A DNA stretch of 64,000 nt from an uncultured Eggerthellaceae bacterium (GCA_958454405.1 CAUEBO010000004.1:36232-100231); one strand, 5' to 3'. Shown: positions 26,208 to 35,240, counted from the stretch's first letter. Translations and numbers: made by a program. The notes: generated from the letters alone by a model not told the origin.

Positions 26208-26618
26208 CTAGATGAGGATGCCGTTGCAGTGGTCGATCTCGTGCTGGATGATCTGCGCGGTCCATCCGGTGAACGTGCGCGTTCTGACGCGGAAGCCCTC
26301 GTCTTCGAAGCGAACCTTGATGGTGCGGTAGCGTGTCGTCATGCGGCGTCCGGTCAGCGACAGACAGCCTTCTTCGGCCTCGTAGGCCCCAGCGCTGCTG
26401 AGCAGTTCAGGGTTGAACATGATGCGACTCGTCCCCGCATCGTCGAAGACGATGATGCGCTTGTGCACGCCGATCATGTTCGCCGCCATGCCGACGCATT
26501 CCCGGCTATGCGCTGCGAGCGTGTCCGCCAGGTCTTGGGCTGTTTGGGCGTCCTCGATCGTGGCTGGCAAGGACGGCTGCGCGAGGAATGCCTGGTTGGT
26601 CATGATGGGCTGGATCAT
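26208..26618 (-). CDS. Peptide deformylase, short variant with altered motif I
   Basis: 136 aa. Metal-site motifs II and III are intact: EEGCLSL (Cys ligand) and QHEIDHCNG (two His ligands and catalytic Glu). Motif I, normally GxGxAAxQ, reads CVGMAANMIG, so the Gln that contacts the formyl group is replaced by Met. As I recall, short second deformylases with GMAANM are common in Clostridia and relatives, so this may be an established subfamily. It differs from the second copy at 30.6 kb, which has the opposite defect. Located between bfr (divergent) and thpR. Confidence 0.8.
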   Translation of the reverse strand: MIQPIMTNQAFLAQPSLPATIEDAQTAQDLADTLAAHSRECVGMAANMIGVHKRIIVFDDAGTSRIMFNPELLSSAGAYEAEEGCLSLTGRRMTTRYRTIKVRFEDEGFRVRTRTFTGWTAQIIQHEIDHCNGILI

Positions 26619-26977
26619 AGGTGCGAACGCCCCCTTTCATGGTGCGGGTTGTGGAGCATCGTAGCGCCGTGACACGGGAAGGGGAAGCCCCATCTTTTCC
26701 GGGGCGGTCCCAAGCGGGCTGAGAGCGGACGGGTTCTCGTTGCCTGCAGGGCCCGCTGCCCATGCTGCGCATCATCGGAGCAAGCAGCCCGTCGGCGCGC
26801 AACGGCTCGGCTTAGCCCGGACGACCCTGACGGCGCGGTGTCCGAATGGCGACGAGGCGGCTACGATGCCGCCGAGAAGGCGACGGAGCGGCGCATCGAT
26901 TGTACAGTGGATCGATGACGAGAACCGCCCCTTACGGCGGCTTCTTCCCAATGATGCGCCGTCGGAAGGATTGTACT
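26619..26977. other. Divergent promoter region of the deformylase and bfr genes
   Basis: 359 bp without a credible gene. Near bfr an inverted repeat CATCGAT (26894-26900) / ATCGATG (26911-26917) brackets a -10-like TACAGT (26903-26908), a candidate operator for bfr. Elsewhere nothing specific is seen. Confidence 0.4.
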
Positions 26978-27442
26978 ATGAAGGGAAACCAGAAGCTCAT
27001 CGACACGTTGAACGACCTGCTTGCCGGCGAGTTGACCGCGATCAACCAGTACATGGTCCATGCGGAAATGTGCGAGGATTGGGGCTACGACCGCTTGAGC
27101 GGGAACTTCAAAACGCGTTCGATAACCGAGATGAAGCATGCCGAGCGGCTGATCGAGCGCATCCTGTTCCTTGAGGGCACGCCCATCGTGTCCAACCTCA
27201 ACGACATCCGCATCGGCGCCGAGGTTCCCCAGCAGGTCGACAACGACCACGCGCTGGAAATCGACACGGTGAGGGACTACAACGAGGCCATCGTGCTGGC
27301 CGGCGAGGTGCTGGATTACGCCACGCGCGACGTGCTGATGAACATCCTCGAGGACGAGGACCGTCATGTCGACGAGTTGGAGGACCTGCAGGACCAGATC
27401 GAGCAGATGTCGCTGCAGATATTCCTGTCCACCCAGAACTAA
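26978..27442 (+). CDS. bfr: Bacterioferritin
   Basis: 154 aa, a four-helix ferritin-like protein storing iron as a 24-mer. Ferroxidase ligands are present in GELTAINQYMVHAE, EMKHAERLIERILFLEG and LEDEDRHVDELE, and the candidate heme-binding methionine falls in the RILFLEG-adjacent helix region only if numbering is shifted (the usual Met52 is not obvious), so heme binding is unsure. AAGGA precedes the ATG at 26978; the longer frame from 26846 runs over the promoter. Upstream palindrome at 26894 may mediate control. Confidence 0.88.
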   Translation: MKGNQKLIDTLNDLLAGELTAINQYMVHAEMCEDWGYDRLSGNFKTRSITEMKHAERLIERILFLEGTPIVSNLNDIRIGAEVPQQVDNDHALEIDTVRDYNEAIVLAGEVLDYATRDVLMNILEDEDRHVDELEDLQDQIEQMSLQIFLSTQN

Positions 27443-27473
27443 GCGCCGTTGCGGCGATGCCGCTATAGCTTCC

Positions 27474-27505
27474 AAGGGCCGCATGCCGTACTGGCTGCGG
27501 CCCTT
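27474..27505 (+). terminator. Hairpin downstream of bfr
   Basis: Perfect 10-bp arms AAGGGCCGCA/TGCGGCCCTT with a 12-nt loop start 31 bp past the bfr stop. The convergent HelD-fusion gene ends 60 bp further on, so it may serve both. Confidence 0.6.
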
Positions 27506-27564
27506 GTCGTCGAGTGGGGCGGTTCGCATAACGGGCGAGGATCGCGCGACCCCGTTCGAGTCGG

Positions 27565-30500
27565 CTATTGTGCGGTTGCCGACGGCTTCAGAAGCGGCGT
27601 GAGCTCGCCCTGCGCGAGGATGGTGATCGCCCGCGTCGCGCGCGAGACGGTGGTGTACAGGCGGCGGCGGGTGAGGGGGTCGTCGGGGAACACGCGTTTG
27701 GAAGCGTCCGGGACGATGACCCGGTCGAATTCGAGGCCCTTCGCCAGCTTGAGCGTGATGAGGATCAGGCCGCTTTGCGGAAGGACGGCAGTGTCGTCGA
27801 CGAGGGCGGGCGCTTCATCGCCAAGCAGCTTCTGCAAGCGCTTGGCCTCGTGCTTCCATGGCACGATGACGGCAGTGAGCCCCTCGCCGCCGCGTGCGTC
27901 TTCAACGGCCTGCCGCAGCGCGGCTTCGTAGACCGTCTCGTCGGGGCATTCCGCAATGGTCGGCGGCGCGTCCGCGCGCTGGATGGACGAGATGCTCAGG
28001 CGCTCCTCGTCGTCCAACAGGCTGGCGAACAACTCGGTGATTTCAGGCGTCGAGCGGTAGCTCGTCATGAGCCGGCATTCCTCGACGGGGCCGTGCGAGG
28101 CGGAGAAGACGGCGCGCACCTCGTCGAAGGAGGCGGTGCGCGGCGCGATAGCCTGGTTCGGATCGCCCAGCAACAGGAAGTGCGCGCGCCTGAAATAGCG
28201 CGCCAGCACGGCCAGTTGGGCGGCGGTGTAGTCCTGCACCTCGTCGATCATCACGTACTTCGCATCCGGATTGCCCATCCCCGTGAGCGCCATCTTGAGG
28301 TAGAGCCATTCGAGGGAGGAGAGGCCTTCCGTGCCGAGCAGCCGCATGCCGATGCGGTCGATGCGCAGCCAGTCGTTGCGCTCCACGGCGGCGAAGGCAT
28401 CCGCGTAACGGTCGTGCAGGTAGCGCAGCGCGAGCGCGCGCTCCTCCTGCTCGTCCTGCGGGTCGACGGTTTCGTGGAAGATGCGCAGCTGCTCGTCCAA
28501 GTCGAGGGCGGATACCTCGTCCTGGACGGCCTCGGTGCCGGCCATCTGCTTGAGGCGGCTTTCCAAGCGCGCGTGCAGTTCCTCGCGCATGAGCGTGATG
28601 CGATGCGGGCCTGCGGGGATGCGCTGGAGCTTCACCGCCAGCTTGCGTATCTGGTCTGCTGCGAGCAGGCGCGTGCCGTGGATGCGGACGTCCTTGAAGT
28701 CGTTCGGATCGAATTCGAACGAGGCCGCGGCCTGGTCGATGCGCTCGAGGGCTTCGAGCGGGACGTCGGCGTCGCCGGTTCCCCGATCGGGCGGCAGCAG
28801 CGGGGCGGCGAACTCGTCCCATGTGAGGCTTTCCGGGTTGCGCTCGCCCAAATCGGGCAGGACGCCCGCGATGTAGTCCCGGAAGACGGGGTTGGGCGTG
28901 ATGAGGAGCACTTCGCGCGCATCCAGGCTGCCGCGGTTCTGGTAGAACAGGTAGGCGATGCGCTGCAGCAGCACGCTGGTTTTGCCGCTGCCGGCGATGC
29001 CGCTCACCAGCAGCGTCGGCACGTCTTCATGGCGCACGACCAGGTTCTGCTCCTTTTGGATGGTGGCCGTGATGGCCTGCATCTGCGCCGTTCGCTGCTT
29101 CGAAAGCGATGCGAGCAAAAGCGAGTCCTGGATGGCCACGTCGGTGTCGAAGTAGGCGTTCAGGCGGTCTTCCTCGATGTCGAACTGGCGGCGCAGCTTC
29201 AGGTCGACATCGATGGTGCGTCCGTCGGCCTGGTAGGACGTGGGGCCGTTCGCCTGGTTGTAGTAGACCTCGGCCACGGGGGAGCGCCAGTCCACGATAA
29301 GGCGGCGGTACGACTCGTCCGAGATGCCGGCTGTGCCGATGTAGAGCTCTTTGGGTTCTTGGCCGGCCTTGAACTGCAGGGCCACCTTCGCGAAGTAGGG
29401 CTGTCTGAGCAGCAGCTGGATGTTCGCAAGCTGTTCGGCGTCCGCATCCTGCGCCAGGTTGTACGCGTCGATCACCCGGTTCATGGCCGCGAAGTCCGCG
29501 TAGGTTTCCATGGCGTCGGCGTAGGTGGCGAAGTTGGGCGCGAGCTCTTCGGACATGGAGCGCTTGTCGGCCGCGGCGGATGCGCGGGTCTGCTCCATCT
29601 TGCGGACCAGATTGCGCGCCATGTCCTGGAGCGTGCCGTAGGTTTCGGAGAGGTGCCGCTGCTCTTGGTGGAAGACGGGGTCTTCGGGCTGGCCGGCGGA
29701 AGGGGCCGCCGATTCGGCTCCGTCCGGCCCGCGCCCCGGTTCGCATCCGCTGCGCTGCTCGGCTTCTTCGGGGCCTTCCGCCCCTTCGGATTCCCTTGCG
29801 GCTGTTTCGAGCCTGTTCGCGATCCATGCGCGCAGGTGGCGATGCATGGCTGCGAACGCCTCTTCGGTGTCTTGATGGGCGAACGCGATCCCGAAGGGGC
29901 GCTCGAGCATTTTGAGGAGGAATCCCTGGTCGGCCATGAGCCGAACGCTTTCCGGATAAACGAGCTCGAAGGCGAAGCAGGCGAAGCCGACGGCGAAGTC
30001 GGCCGGGAACGAGCGCTCGTTCCTCAAAAGGCAGCGGTGGGCGTAGAACCCCTCGAGCGCGGCGGGGGAGACGGGGCTTGCGCGGAATTCGTCGTCGGTG
30101 GCGCCGAACAGGTCGAACGGGGTGCTGGTGGAGGTGGTGCGCAGGATGTCGACCTTGTCGGCATCGCGCACGATGTCGCAGAACAGCCGCGTGCGCCCGT
30201 CGAGGCCGGCGGGCAGCCGGTAGGCGCTGTGAAGCTCGATGGCGGCGCGGATGGGTGCGTCTTCTGAGGGGTCGTTCGCGTAATCGCGCATGCGCGGCGC
30301 GCCGGACGGCGTCGCCTCGTCGAACAGGATGCGGGCGCTCAGCGCGGCATGGTCGGTGGATCGGGCATCGGCGAACGTGTTCCAGCGGCGGATCTGCTCG
30401 AACCGTCCGATGTCGTGCAGCAGGCCGCAGAGCCATGCCACGTCGACGTCGGCGGCGGGCAGGGGAATGCTCGTCGCGATCCGCTCGCAGAGCTCGGCCA

Positions 30501-30606
30501 CGCGCAGGGAGTGCTGCACCTTGAGGGCGATTTTGGGATTTGTGGCATCGTAGGATGCCGTGTAGTCGGTAAACGCCGCAAGCGCCTGCGCGCGGTCAAC
30601 GTGCAT
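27565..30606 (-). CDS. HD-domain hydrolase fused to HelD-like RNA polymerase-recycling helicase
   Basis: 1013 aa, a two-part fusion. Residues ~1-270 are an HD phosphohydrolase (QHSLRVAEL with the first His, LLHDIGRFEQ with the HD pair at 64-65, and DADKVD). A low-complexity Glu/Gly/Pro linker covers ~270-315. The rest resembles HelD: a coiled-coil start (QEQRHLSETYGTLQDMARNLVRKME), DWRSPVAEVYY, Walker A GIAGSGKTS (K542), Walker B VMIDEVQDY, and RxSRATRAI-type motif VI. HelD removes stalled RNA polymerase from DNA; the HD domain suggests added nucleotide or (p)ppGpp-like hydrolysis (inference). ATG at 30606 has CCAGGAGGAA before it. Downstream of the second deformylase-like gene by 33 bp. Confidence 0.85.
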   Translation of the reverse strand: MHVDRAQALAAFTDYTASYDATNPKIALKVQHSLRVAELCERIATSIPLPAADVDVAWLCGLLHDIGRFEQIRRWNTFADARSTDHAALSARILFDEATPSGAPRMRDYANDPSEDAPIRAAIELHSAYRLPAGLDGRTRLFCDIVRDADKVDILRTTSTSTPFDLFGATDDEFRASPVSPAALEGFYAHRCLLRNERSFPADFAVGFACFAFELVYPESVRLMADQGFLLKMLERPFGIAFAHQDTEEAFAAMHRHLRAWIANRLETAARESEGAEGPEEAEQRSGCEPGRGPDGAESAAPSAGQPEDPVFHQEQRHLSETYGTLQDMARNLVRKMEQTRASAAADKRSMSEELAPNFATYADAMETYADFAAMNRVIDAYNLAQDADAEQLANIQLLLRQPYFAKVALQFKAGQEPKELYIGTAGISDESYRRLIVDWRSPVAEVYYNQANGPTSYQADGRTIDVDLKLRRQFDIEEDRLNAYFDTDVAIQDSLLLASLSKQRTAQMQAITATIQKEQNLVVRHEDVPTLLVSGIAGSGKTSVLLQRIAYLFYQNRGSLDAREVLLITPNPVFRDYIAGVLPDLGERNPESLTWDEFAAPLLPPDRGTGDADVPLEALERIDQAAASFEFDPNDFKDVRIHGTRLLAADQIRKLAVKLQRIPAGPHRITLMREELHARLESRLKQMAGTEAVQDEVSALDLDEQLRIFHETVDPQDEQEERALALRYLHDRYADAFAAVERNDWLRIDRIGMRLLGTEGLSSLEWLYLKMALTGMGNPDAKYVMIDEVQDYTAAQLAVLARYFRRAHFLLLGDPNQAIAPRTASFDEVRAVFSASHGPVEECRLMTSYRSTPEITELFASLLDDEERLSISSIQRADAPPTIAECPDETVYEAALRQAVEDARGGEGLTAVIVPWKHEAKRLQKLLGDEAPALVDDTAVLPQSGLILITLKLAKGLEFDRVIVPDASKRVFPDDPLTRRRLYTTVSRATRAITILAQGELTPLLKPSATAQ

Positions 30607-30639
30607 GGGTTCCTCCTGGTTGCGAATCGCCGCCACGCG

Positions 30640-31059
30640 CTATATCAGCTTGCCCTTGCAGTGGTCGATGCCGTGCTGGATGATCTGCGCCGTCCAGCCA
30701 GCGTAGTCCTTCTTGCGGGGCACGAGTGCGCCGTCGACCAGCTCGTCGCAAGCCACTTTGATACGGTCGAAGCGGGTTACCTTGGAATCGATCTCCAGCG
30801 AAAGGCAGCCCTCCTCGGCTTTGAATGCGCCGAGCGCCAGCAGGATCCGCGGGTTGTAGATGACGTGGGGCTGGTCGTTCTCGTCCCGGTAGGCGACGAT
30901 GCATTTCGTAACGCCGATCTGGTTGGCGGCCAGGCATGCGGCGTTGTCGAGCGAGGTCAGCGTGTCGAGCAGGTCCTGCGCTGCCGGCGCGTCCTCGGCC
31001 GTGGCCTTCTCGCAAGACTGCGAGAGGATCGCTTCGTCTTTCACGAGCTCTTTGATCAT
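30640..31059 (-). CDS. Peptide deformylase homologue with degenerate HExxH (HGIDH)
   Basis: 139 aa. Motif I ACLAANQIGV and motif II EEGCLSL are normal, but motif III reads QHGIDHCKG where active deformylases have QHEIDH, so the catalytic Glu is Gly. Metal binding by two His and Cys may persist while hydrolysis should be crippled. ATG at 31059 with GGGAGAAG upstream; an extension to 31137 is not supported. It precedes the HD-HelD gene on the same strand, likely one transcript. The residue change could be tested by resequencing, since the rest of the protein shows no decay. Confidence 0.75.
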   Translation of the reverse strand: MIKELVKDEAILSQSCEKATAEDAPAAQDLLDTLTSLDNAACLAANQIGVTKCIVAYRDENDQPHVIYNPRILLALGAFKAEEGCLSLEIDSKVTRFDRIKVACDELVDGALVPRKKDYAGWTAQIIQHGIDHCKGKLI

Positions 31060-31133
31060 AATTTGCTTCTCCCGTGTTCGGTCAATGGGAATAATGCAGT
31101 CCATGATACCCCAAGGAGCGGGATTGCGGTTTT

Positions 31134-31478
31134 TCACGACGCGTAATGATCACGAGCGTGCGTCGACGATGTGCAGCCTACACGGACCTGCTTCCATGGC
31201 GCAAACTGGGGACCGATCTGCAGGATGCACATTTCGAGCGCGCCTGCATGGCCGTAGAAGCACATCGGGGAGACGAGATCGTTTTCCGAGGCGGGGATGT
31301 AACCGAGTTTGACGCCCTGAGCGTAAAGCGCGATGGCGTTCGGATCGTAAGGGTTGTCGGACTCGGGCTCCATTCGCAATCTTTGGCCCGGCTTCAGCTG
31401 GTCGAGGGCGAGCGCTCTGTTCCAGTGTTGGAATCCAGCGATGAAGTAGGTGGCGAGGTGGTGCGACGGCTCGTACAT
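31134..31478 (-). CDS. HIRAN-domain protein
   Basis: 114 aa consisting almost wholly of a HIRAN domain: YFIAGFQHWNRALALDQLKPG, LRMEPESDNPYDPNAIALY and VKLGYIPASENDLV are the conserved segments. HIRAN domains bind single-stranded or 3' DNA ends and usually sit on helicases; here the domain is free-standing. ATG at 31478 has GGAGCCGCC before it; the longer upstream frame overlaps the regulator remnant and lacks a ribosome site. Possibly linked to the HD-HelD/pdf genes downstream on the same strand, 75 bp away. Confidence 0.75.
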   Translation of the reverse strand: MYEPSHHLATYFIAGFQHWNRALALDQLKPGQRLRMEPESDNPYDPNAIALYAQGVKLGYIPASENDLVSPMCFYGHAGALEMCILQIGPQFAPWKQVRVGCTSSTHARDHYAS

Positions 31479-31605
31479 GGCGGCTCCATAGGTACAGGAT
31501 AGTCGCATGCACTGACTTGGGTGTCCTGTTTGTAGTACAAGCGAATTGGCGATGAGAAGTAGCGCTTCGCGAACGGTGGGCGCCATGCTGGAAAGGGGAA
31601 ACGTT

Positions 31606-31990
31606 ATGCCGCGAACGGAAGCCAGAAGCTCAAACTGCTCTCCATCATGCGAATGCTCCAAGACGAGACGGATGCCGAGCGGTCTGATCATGTGCGAGAT
31701 CATTGAGCGCCTGAACGTTCGGGCATCGAGGCGGAGCGCAAAAGTGTGCACCGCGACATCGAGGTGCTGCGCGAGTTCGGCTTCGACATCACCGTCAACG
31801 CAGTCCCGTGCAATATGCTATCGGATGCCGTGCTTTTGGCTTGTCGGAACTGATGTTGATGGCGAACGCCGTGGAATTGAGCCGTTTCTTGATGTGCTAC
31901 CAATGCAACGCGCTCGTGAGCAACATCAAGCTGCTGGCGTGTGCGGGGAGCGCGGTCTGCCCGAGTTCTCCCCGTACGCCTCCAGCGGCA
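31606..31990 (+). pseudogene. Decayed WYL-type regulator
   Basis: After a GAAAGGGG site and ATG at 31606, fragments in different frames match the intact regulator at 4.2 kb: QKLKLLSIMRMLQDETDAER, EAERKSVHRDIEVLREFGFDI and LSELMLMANAVELSRFL. At least two frameshifts and a large 3' deletion are needed, so it cannot be functional. It marks the left side of the foreign/decayed region. Confidence 0.75.
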
Positions 31991-32026
31991 TCGATCTAAC
32001 CCGCCTACATCGCGAGAAGACCGGGG

Positions 32027-32580
32027 ATGAAGGGGTATCGCGGCCATTCCGCGTTCATGGCGCACCTCACACGGCTTCTGGGCATCCTTGGGCCGAAGAC
32101 GCTCGAACTTCTGCACCGCATACAGGTGGCAAATAACTTCGGCTTGCTGACGATCTCTTTCGCCAGTTCATGCTGGACGAGCTGGGGAGCCTTCGAGCAG
32201 GCGAAGACCGCGGTGGAGCGCCTGGAAACCCAGCTGGAGGCGCGCCGCTGCGAAGCGGATCGTCTGGGCAGGCGCTCTGTGCGGCCGAGGCCGAGAGCGA
32301 GGCGGCGAACCAATTGCTGGGTCAGGCGCAGGCAGCCCTGAACGATGCGGGCGGTTTCGACTTCGACGCGGCCAAGGCGCCGTATCTCGAATACGAGCGT
32401 CAGCTGTGCACTGTGCGGGACAACCGCGCGGCTATTGACGAAGACCTTGCCGTCGTGGGGCTCTCCGCCGTTCCCGACACCCTCGAAGAGCGGGGTGAGT
32501 TCGTGCGCCGCGTGGAACGCGATGCCCAGAAAGAGGAGCGCGTCCAGCGTGAAGGCAAGGATGCCGCTTACGTGCAGTAA
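32027..32580 (+). pseudogene. Frameshifted coiled-coil protein fragment, unknown family
   Basis: Two adjoining frames read as one protein if joined near 32,260: AFEQAKTAVERLETQLEAR in one and QALCAAEAESEAANQLLGQAQAALNDAG followed by TLEERGEFVRRVERDAQKEER in the other, ending TAA. The heptad-like Glu/Ala/Leu/Arg content indicates a coiled coil. The upstream piece (FMAHLTRLLGILGPKTLELLHRIQ) may belong to it. No family could be named; it might derive from a mobile-element gene. Confidence 0.45.
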
Positions 32581-32625
32581 ACAGTAGTTTTAGCGCTAAA
32601 GAGAAGGTGACTGGCAGAAACAATG

Positions 32626-33771
32626 CTAGATTCGTCCGGCTCTTAGGCTGGCGATTGTCTCATTAATTGATTCCTTGCATAATCCGAAACGTCTGACTGC
32701 GTCGATATGGATCTCTACAGCACGTTTGCCGACTCCGTTCTCATAGTGTGGTAGACCCAGACACCAAACAAAAAACTCTTCTTCCGTCAATTCGGAAAAA
32801 TCTTTTTTGAATAATTGCTGAAAAGTTGAATTATCTTTCATTGGATAGCGAACAGTGTCGTCAATTTTGATTGAGACGAGATTGAGATAGCAACGCAGAA
32901 TCCATTTCTTAATGTTCTTTCTTGCCGGTGAGTTTTTGCTCAATTGATCGATGTAGCTATTGAATACGGCCTGAGCGAATAGAAGCTCAAATAGCTTTCT
33001 TCTTGCCGTCAGGCGATAAGAACCAAAATGAAGCCCCGTGTTCCTGATGATTTGCATCTCTATAGTGCCATAGCCGCGGATATAACGACGGAAAGAACCA
33101 AAACTGCTTATGCTGCTCCTGATTAGTGTAAGTCCGCTTCTTTTAAGGCGGAGAACAACTCTTGAAGCCAAATATCTTGCTGTAACTATATGGGTATGTT
33201 CGTTTCTGCTAAGAAAATTTCCGTCCTCCATATAGACAAGAATTTGCAATTTTCGATTGTCTTCGTCGTCAAATGAGCAACTCGCTGGATCGCCGCCCAG
33301 CTCTTCTAGTTCTCCGATAATGAGCGATATCGGCTTAGTTGAAAAATGTCGCCTGGAAGTGGTTGCCGCTAAGGCAATAACGAGTATCAGGAAGATAATC
33401 TGGGAAATAACAGATTCCTTAACAAATGGAGTTGCTGAAATGAAAAGGATGAGATAGAAAAACGCACCATTAAATTCAAGTATTAGGCGGTATGAAAAAT
33501 CAAGGCACTTATATCTGAATGAAAATAGGTGCACCAGCATCGTGTCGCTGCTGAATACTTCGAAAATCAAAAAGAATACAATCAAGGATCCAAAAACGAT
33601 CGCATAAAAACCAATGTAATTAAAATACGCAACAATTAAGCAATACGAATACACCAGTGCGACTCTTTGTCCGGGTTCCATTTTTTGGCCGCTAATCGCA
33701 GAAAAGAACAAAGCAACCGCAAAGATCAACAGCTCGTTTCCGTTAATTGATTGTTGTATCAGTTCTGGCAT
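32626..33771 (-). CDS. Integral membrane protein with GT51-like transglycosylase domain (low G+C)
   Basis: 381 aa with about four membrane helices in residues 10-140 (NELLIFAVALFFSAI; VALVYSYCLIVAYFNYIGFY; GAFFYLILFISATPF; IIFLILVIALAA). Residues 180-190 read YMEDGNFLSRNEH, resembling the GT51 ExDxxF catalytic start, and 232-246 read RGYGTIEMQIIRNTG, resembling the second GT51 motif (GxSTIxxQ). The downstream RRKLFELLFAQAVFNSY fits the third region. This suggests a peptidoglycan glycosyltransferase-like domain on an unusual multi-pass anchor; the His-x-Gly of motif 1 is not preserved, so activity is uncertain. GAAGGAAAG precedes the ATG. Base composition is far below its neighbours, indicating transfer. 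Confidence 0.6.
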   Translation of the reverse strand: MPELIQQSINGNELLIFAVALFFSAISGQKMEPGQRVALVYSYCLIVAYFNYIGFYAIVFGSLIVFFLIFEVFSSDTMLVHLFSFRYKCLDFSYRLILEFNGAFFYLILFISATPFVKESVISQIIFLILVIALAATTSRRHFSTKPISLIIGELEELGGDPASCSFDDEDNRKLQILVYMEDGNFLSRNEHTHIVTARYLASRVVLRLKRSGLTLIRSSISSFGSFRRYIRGYGTIEMQIIRNTGLHFGSYRLTARRKLFELLFAQAVFNSYIDQLSKNSPARKNIKKWILRCYLNLVSIKIDDTVRYPMKDNSTFQQLFKKDFSELTEEEFFVWCLGLPHYENGVGKRAVEIHIDAVRRFGLCKESINETIASLRAGRI

Positions 33772-33796
33772 GGCTTTCCTTCAGATATCAGGTATT

Positions 33797-34046
33797 TCAA
33801 TCAGCGAGAGTTCGATAGCAATTTGCAGTGTTTTCTAGTTTGACGTTTCCTTTTACATATTTGCTAATCCCCCCTTTAATGCTGCGGTTCTCAAGCATCG
33901 AGCGAATCGCTTCTTGATCGCTCTCACTCGGCAGTTTCGCGGAGTAGCTCCGTCCAGGACACTTAGGCGTTGCCCTTCTCGTAACCCCGTCCGCTCCATT
34001 CGGCGGCGAATGCCGCCGCGTTCTTCTTACGTTGTATGTTGTCCAT
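33797..34046 (-). pseudogene. Remnant of a type II restriction-modification DNA methyltransferase (N-terminus)
   Basis: From ATG at 34046 the frame reads MDNIQRKKNAAAFAAEWSGR followed by GYEKGNA-stop-VSWTELLRE, resembling my memory of MmeI-like enzymes (AxxWxGxGYEKGExQxFW). The stop replaces the expected Gln (CAA to TAA), a further TGA follows, and a frameshift leads to EAIRSMLENRSIKGGISKYVKGN. Only the first ~40 residues of that family can be recognised, so the call is tentative. Confidence 0.45.
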
Positions 34047-35013
34047 CGGCATAGTCCTCGTGATGGTCGTACCTGTATTGTCCTTGGCTACATTATATGT
34101 GTCATAATGCGCTTTTCGTTTGCGCCCTGTTTATCGATGGCTTCATTTATCTGCTTTCCGATCTGCAATTTCTTGACTGATGCATTTGCGACGTCGCACG
34201 CGTCGTCAATTCGTGCATTTTCGGGCGAAGACGAGCACTCCTGGCGTCATACTTGTGGGTTGAGGGATTCATGGGGGATTTTCAGCACATTATAGTGCTG
34301 ATGATTTGACGCGAACACAGGGCTACTTAATTGACCTGCGGTTTTGCTCGTCAAATGTTCGTTAAACAAGCTTTTCTGTCAAAAAGAAATCCAGTGGCTT
34401 TCAGGTTCGCCAGGTGAAAAATCAAGCCAACCGAAGCCACTGGATGAAAAATCAGGCTACGAAATGAACCTTACAATAATGTGCGGAATCACTCCCACTC
34501 GGTGGTTATAGTTTTGCCGTCTCGTCACTCCAGTTGCACCCAGTTTTCGGCGGCATCTCGAAGTGAGTGCCGCTGAATGACGCGACGTCGCGTTTCATCG
34601 GCTTCGGGGACAAAAGCTGGGACAACTTCAAAAACCATTTTCAAACTCAGAGTATTGAGTTTTTATTTTTGTCCCAAGGGGCACGGAGAGCCGCCTTTGG
34701 AGGCTCGATATCGCCGAAAAACGCCCGTTTTGAAACTCAACCGCCTTTGAGCCTGCAAACCACCAGCTTCAACAGTAAGTGAGTCGACGCGGGTGGCTTA
34801 CGAGCCGTTCACAAAACCGCAGGCCACAGGTCTTTGTCAACGATAAGCAAAGTGGATAGTCTCAGGTGGCTTGCCCATGAGTTGGCGTAAGCCTGTTTAG
34901 CAAAAGGCTAATCGGACACGACAGGCCGCCCGCATGGCGACGGCGTTTCCCGTGCGGGCACAAACAGCCCTGCGTGCCCTGTCGCGCGATATCCCAATGC
35001 GACGTTCAGAACC
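34047..35013. other. Low-GC intergenic debris of the island
   Basis: No intact gene is seen. A minus-strand hairpin TCCAGTGGCTT/AAGCCACTGGA (34390-34444) followed on that strand by TTTCTTTTT looks like a terminator. A 10-bp match to the guaA 3' end lies at 34491-34500. A plus-strand hairpin AAACTCA-GAGTA-TTGAGTT with T-run (34643-34670) sits inside GGGACAA/TTGTCCC arms (34619-34675). Short frames here lack ribosome sites. Confidence 0.5.
34491..34500. repeat. Candidate attachment site: copy of guaA 3'-end sequence
   Basis: ACTCCCACTC here equals the end of guaA at 41607-41616 (complement of GAGTGGGAGT). Read on the minus strand it ends an open frame TITTEWE-stop, resembling the TIEWE-stop of GuaA. 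This is what an element integrated at the guaA 3' end would leave. Ten bases could match by chance. Confidence 0.45.
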
Positions 35014-35240
35014 CTACCCGCCAAGCAGCCACCTCGCGAAATTCAGCACGAGCACGCCCTCCCGGGTATGGGGCTCATGCCTCGTGCGAGTGATGAGAAT
35101 CTTCGGGAATGCATCCCCGATGGATAGAATCGGCGCAATCTCCCTCTCGAGCGTCGAATCGGCGCCGATATCGTCGCTCACATACACTTTCCTTCCCGGT
35201 TTCGAAACTTGGAAGGCAGTATGCGCAAGGATGCGTCGAG
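35014..35240 (-). pseudogene. C-terminal fragment of an AAA-type ATPase (DUF4143-like)
   Basis: The minus frame reads KVYVSDDIGADSTLEREIAP, then ILSIGDAFPKILIT and a final GVLVLNFARWLLGG-stop. This is the typical end of ATP-binding proteins with a DUF4143 domain (…REL-x-LL-x-I-x-D-x-YPK…G-I…N-x-x-x-WLL). The ATPase part is missing. Probably left by deletion. Confidence 0.5.

Noticed and set aside
34567..34782. 71-codon frame in the island debris
   Set aside because: No ribosome site, overlaps a terminator hairpin and has no similarity.
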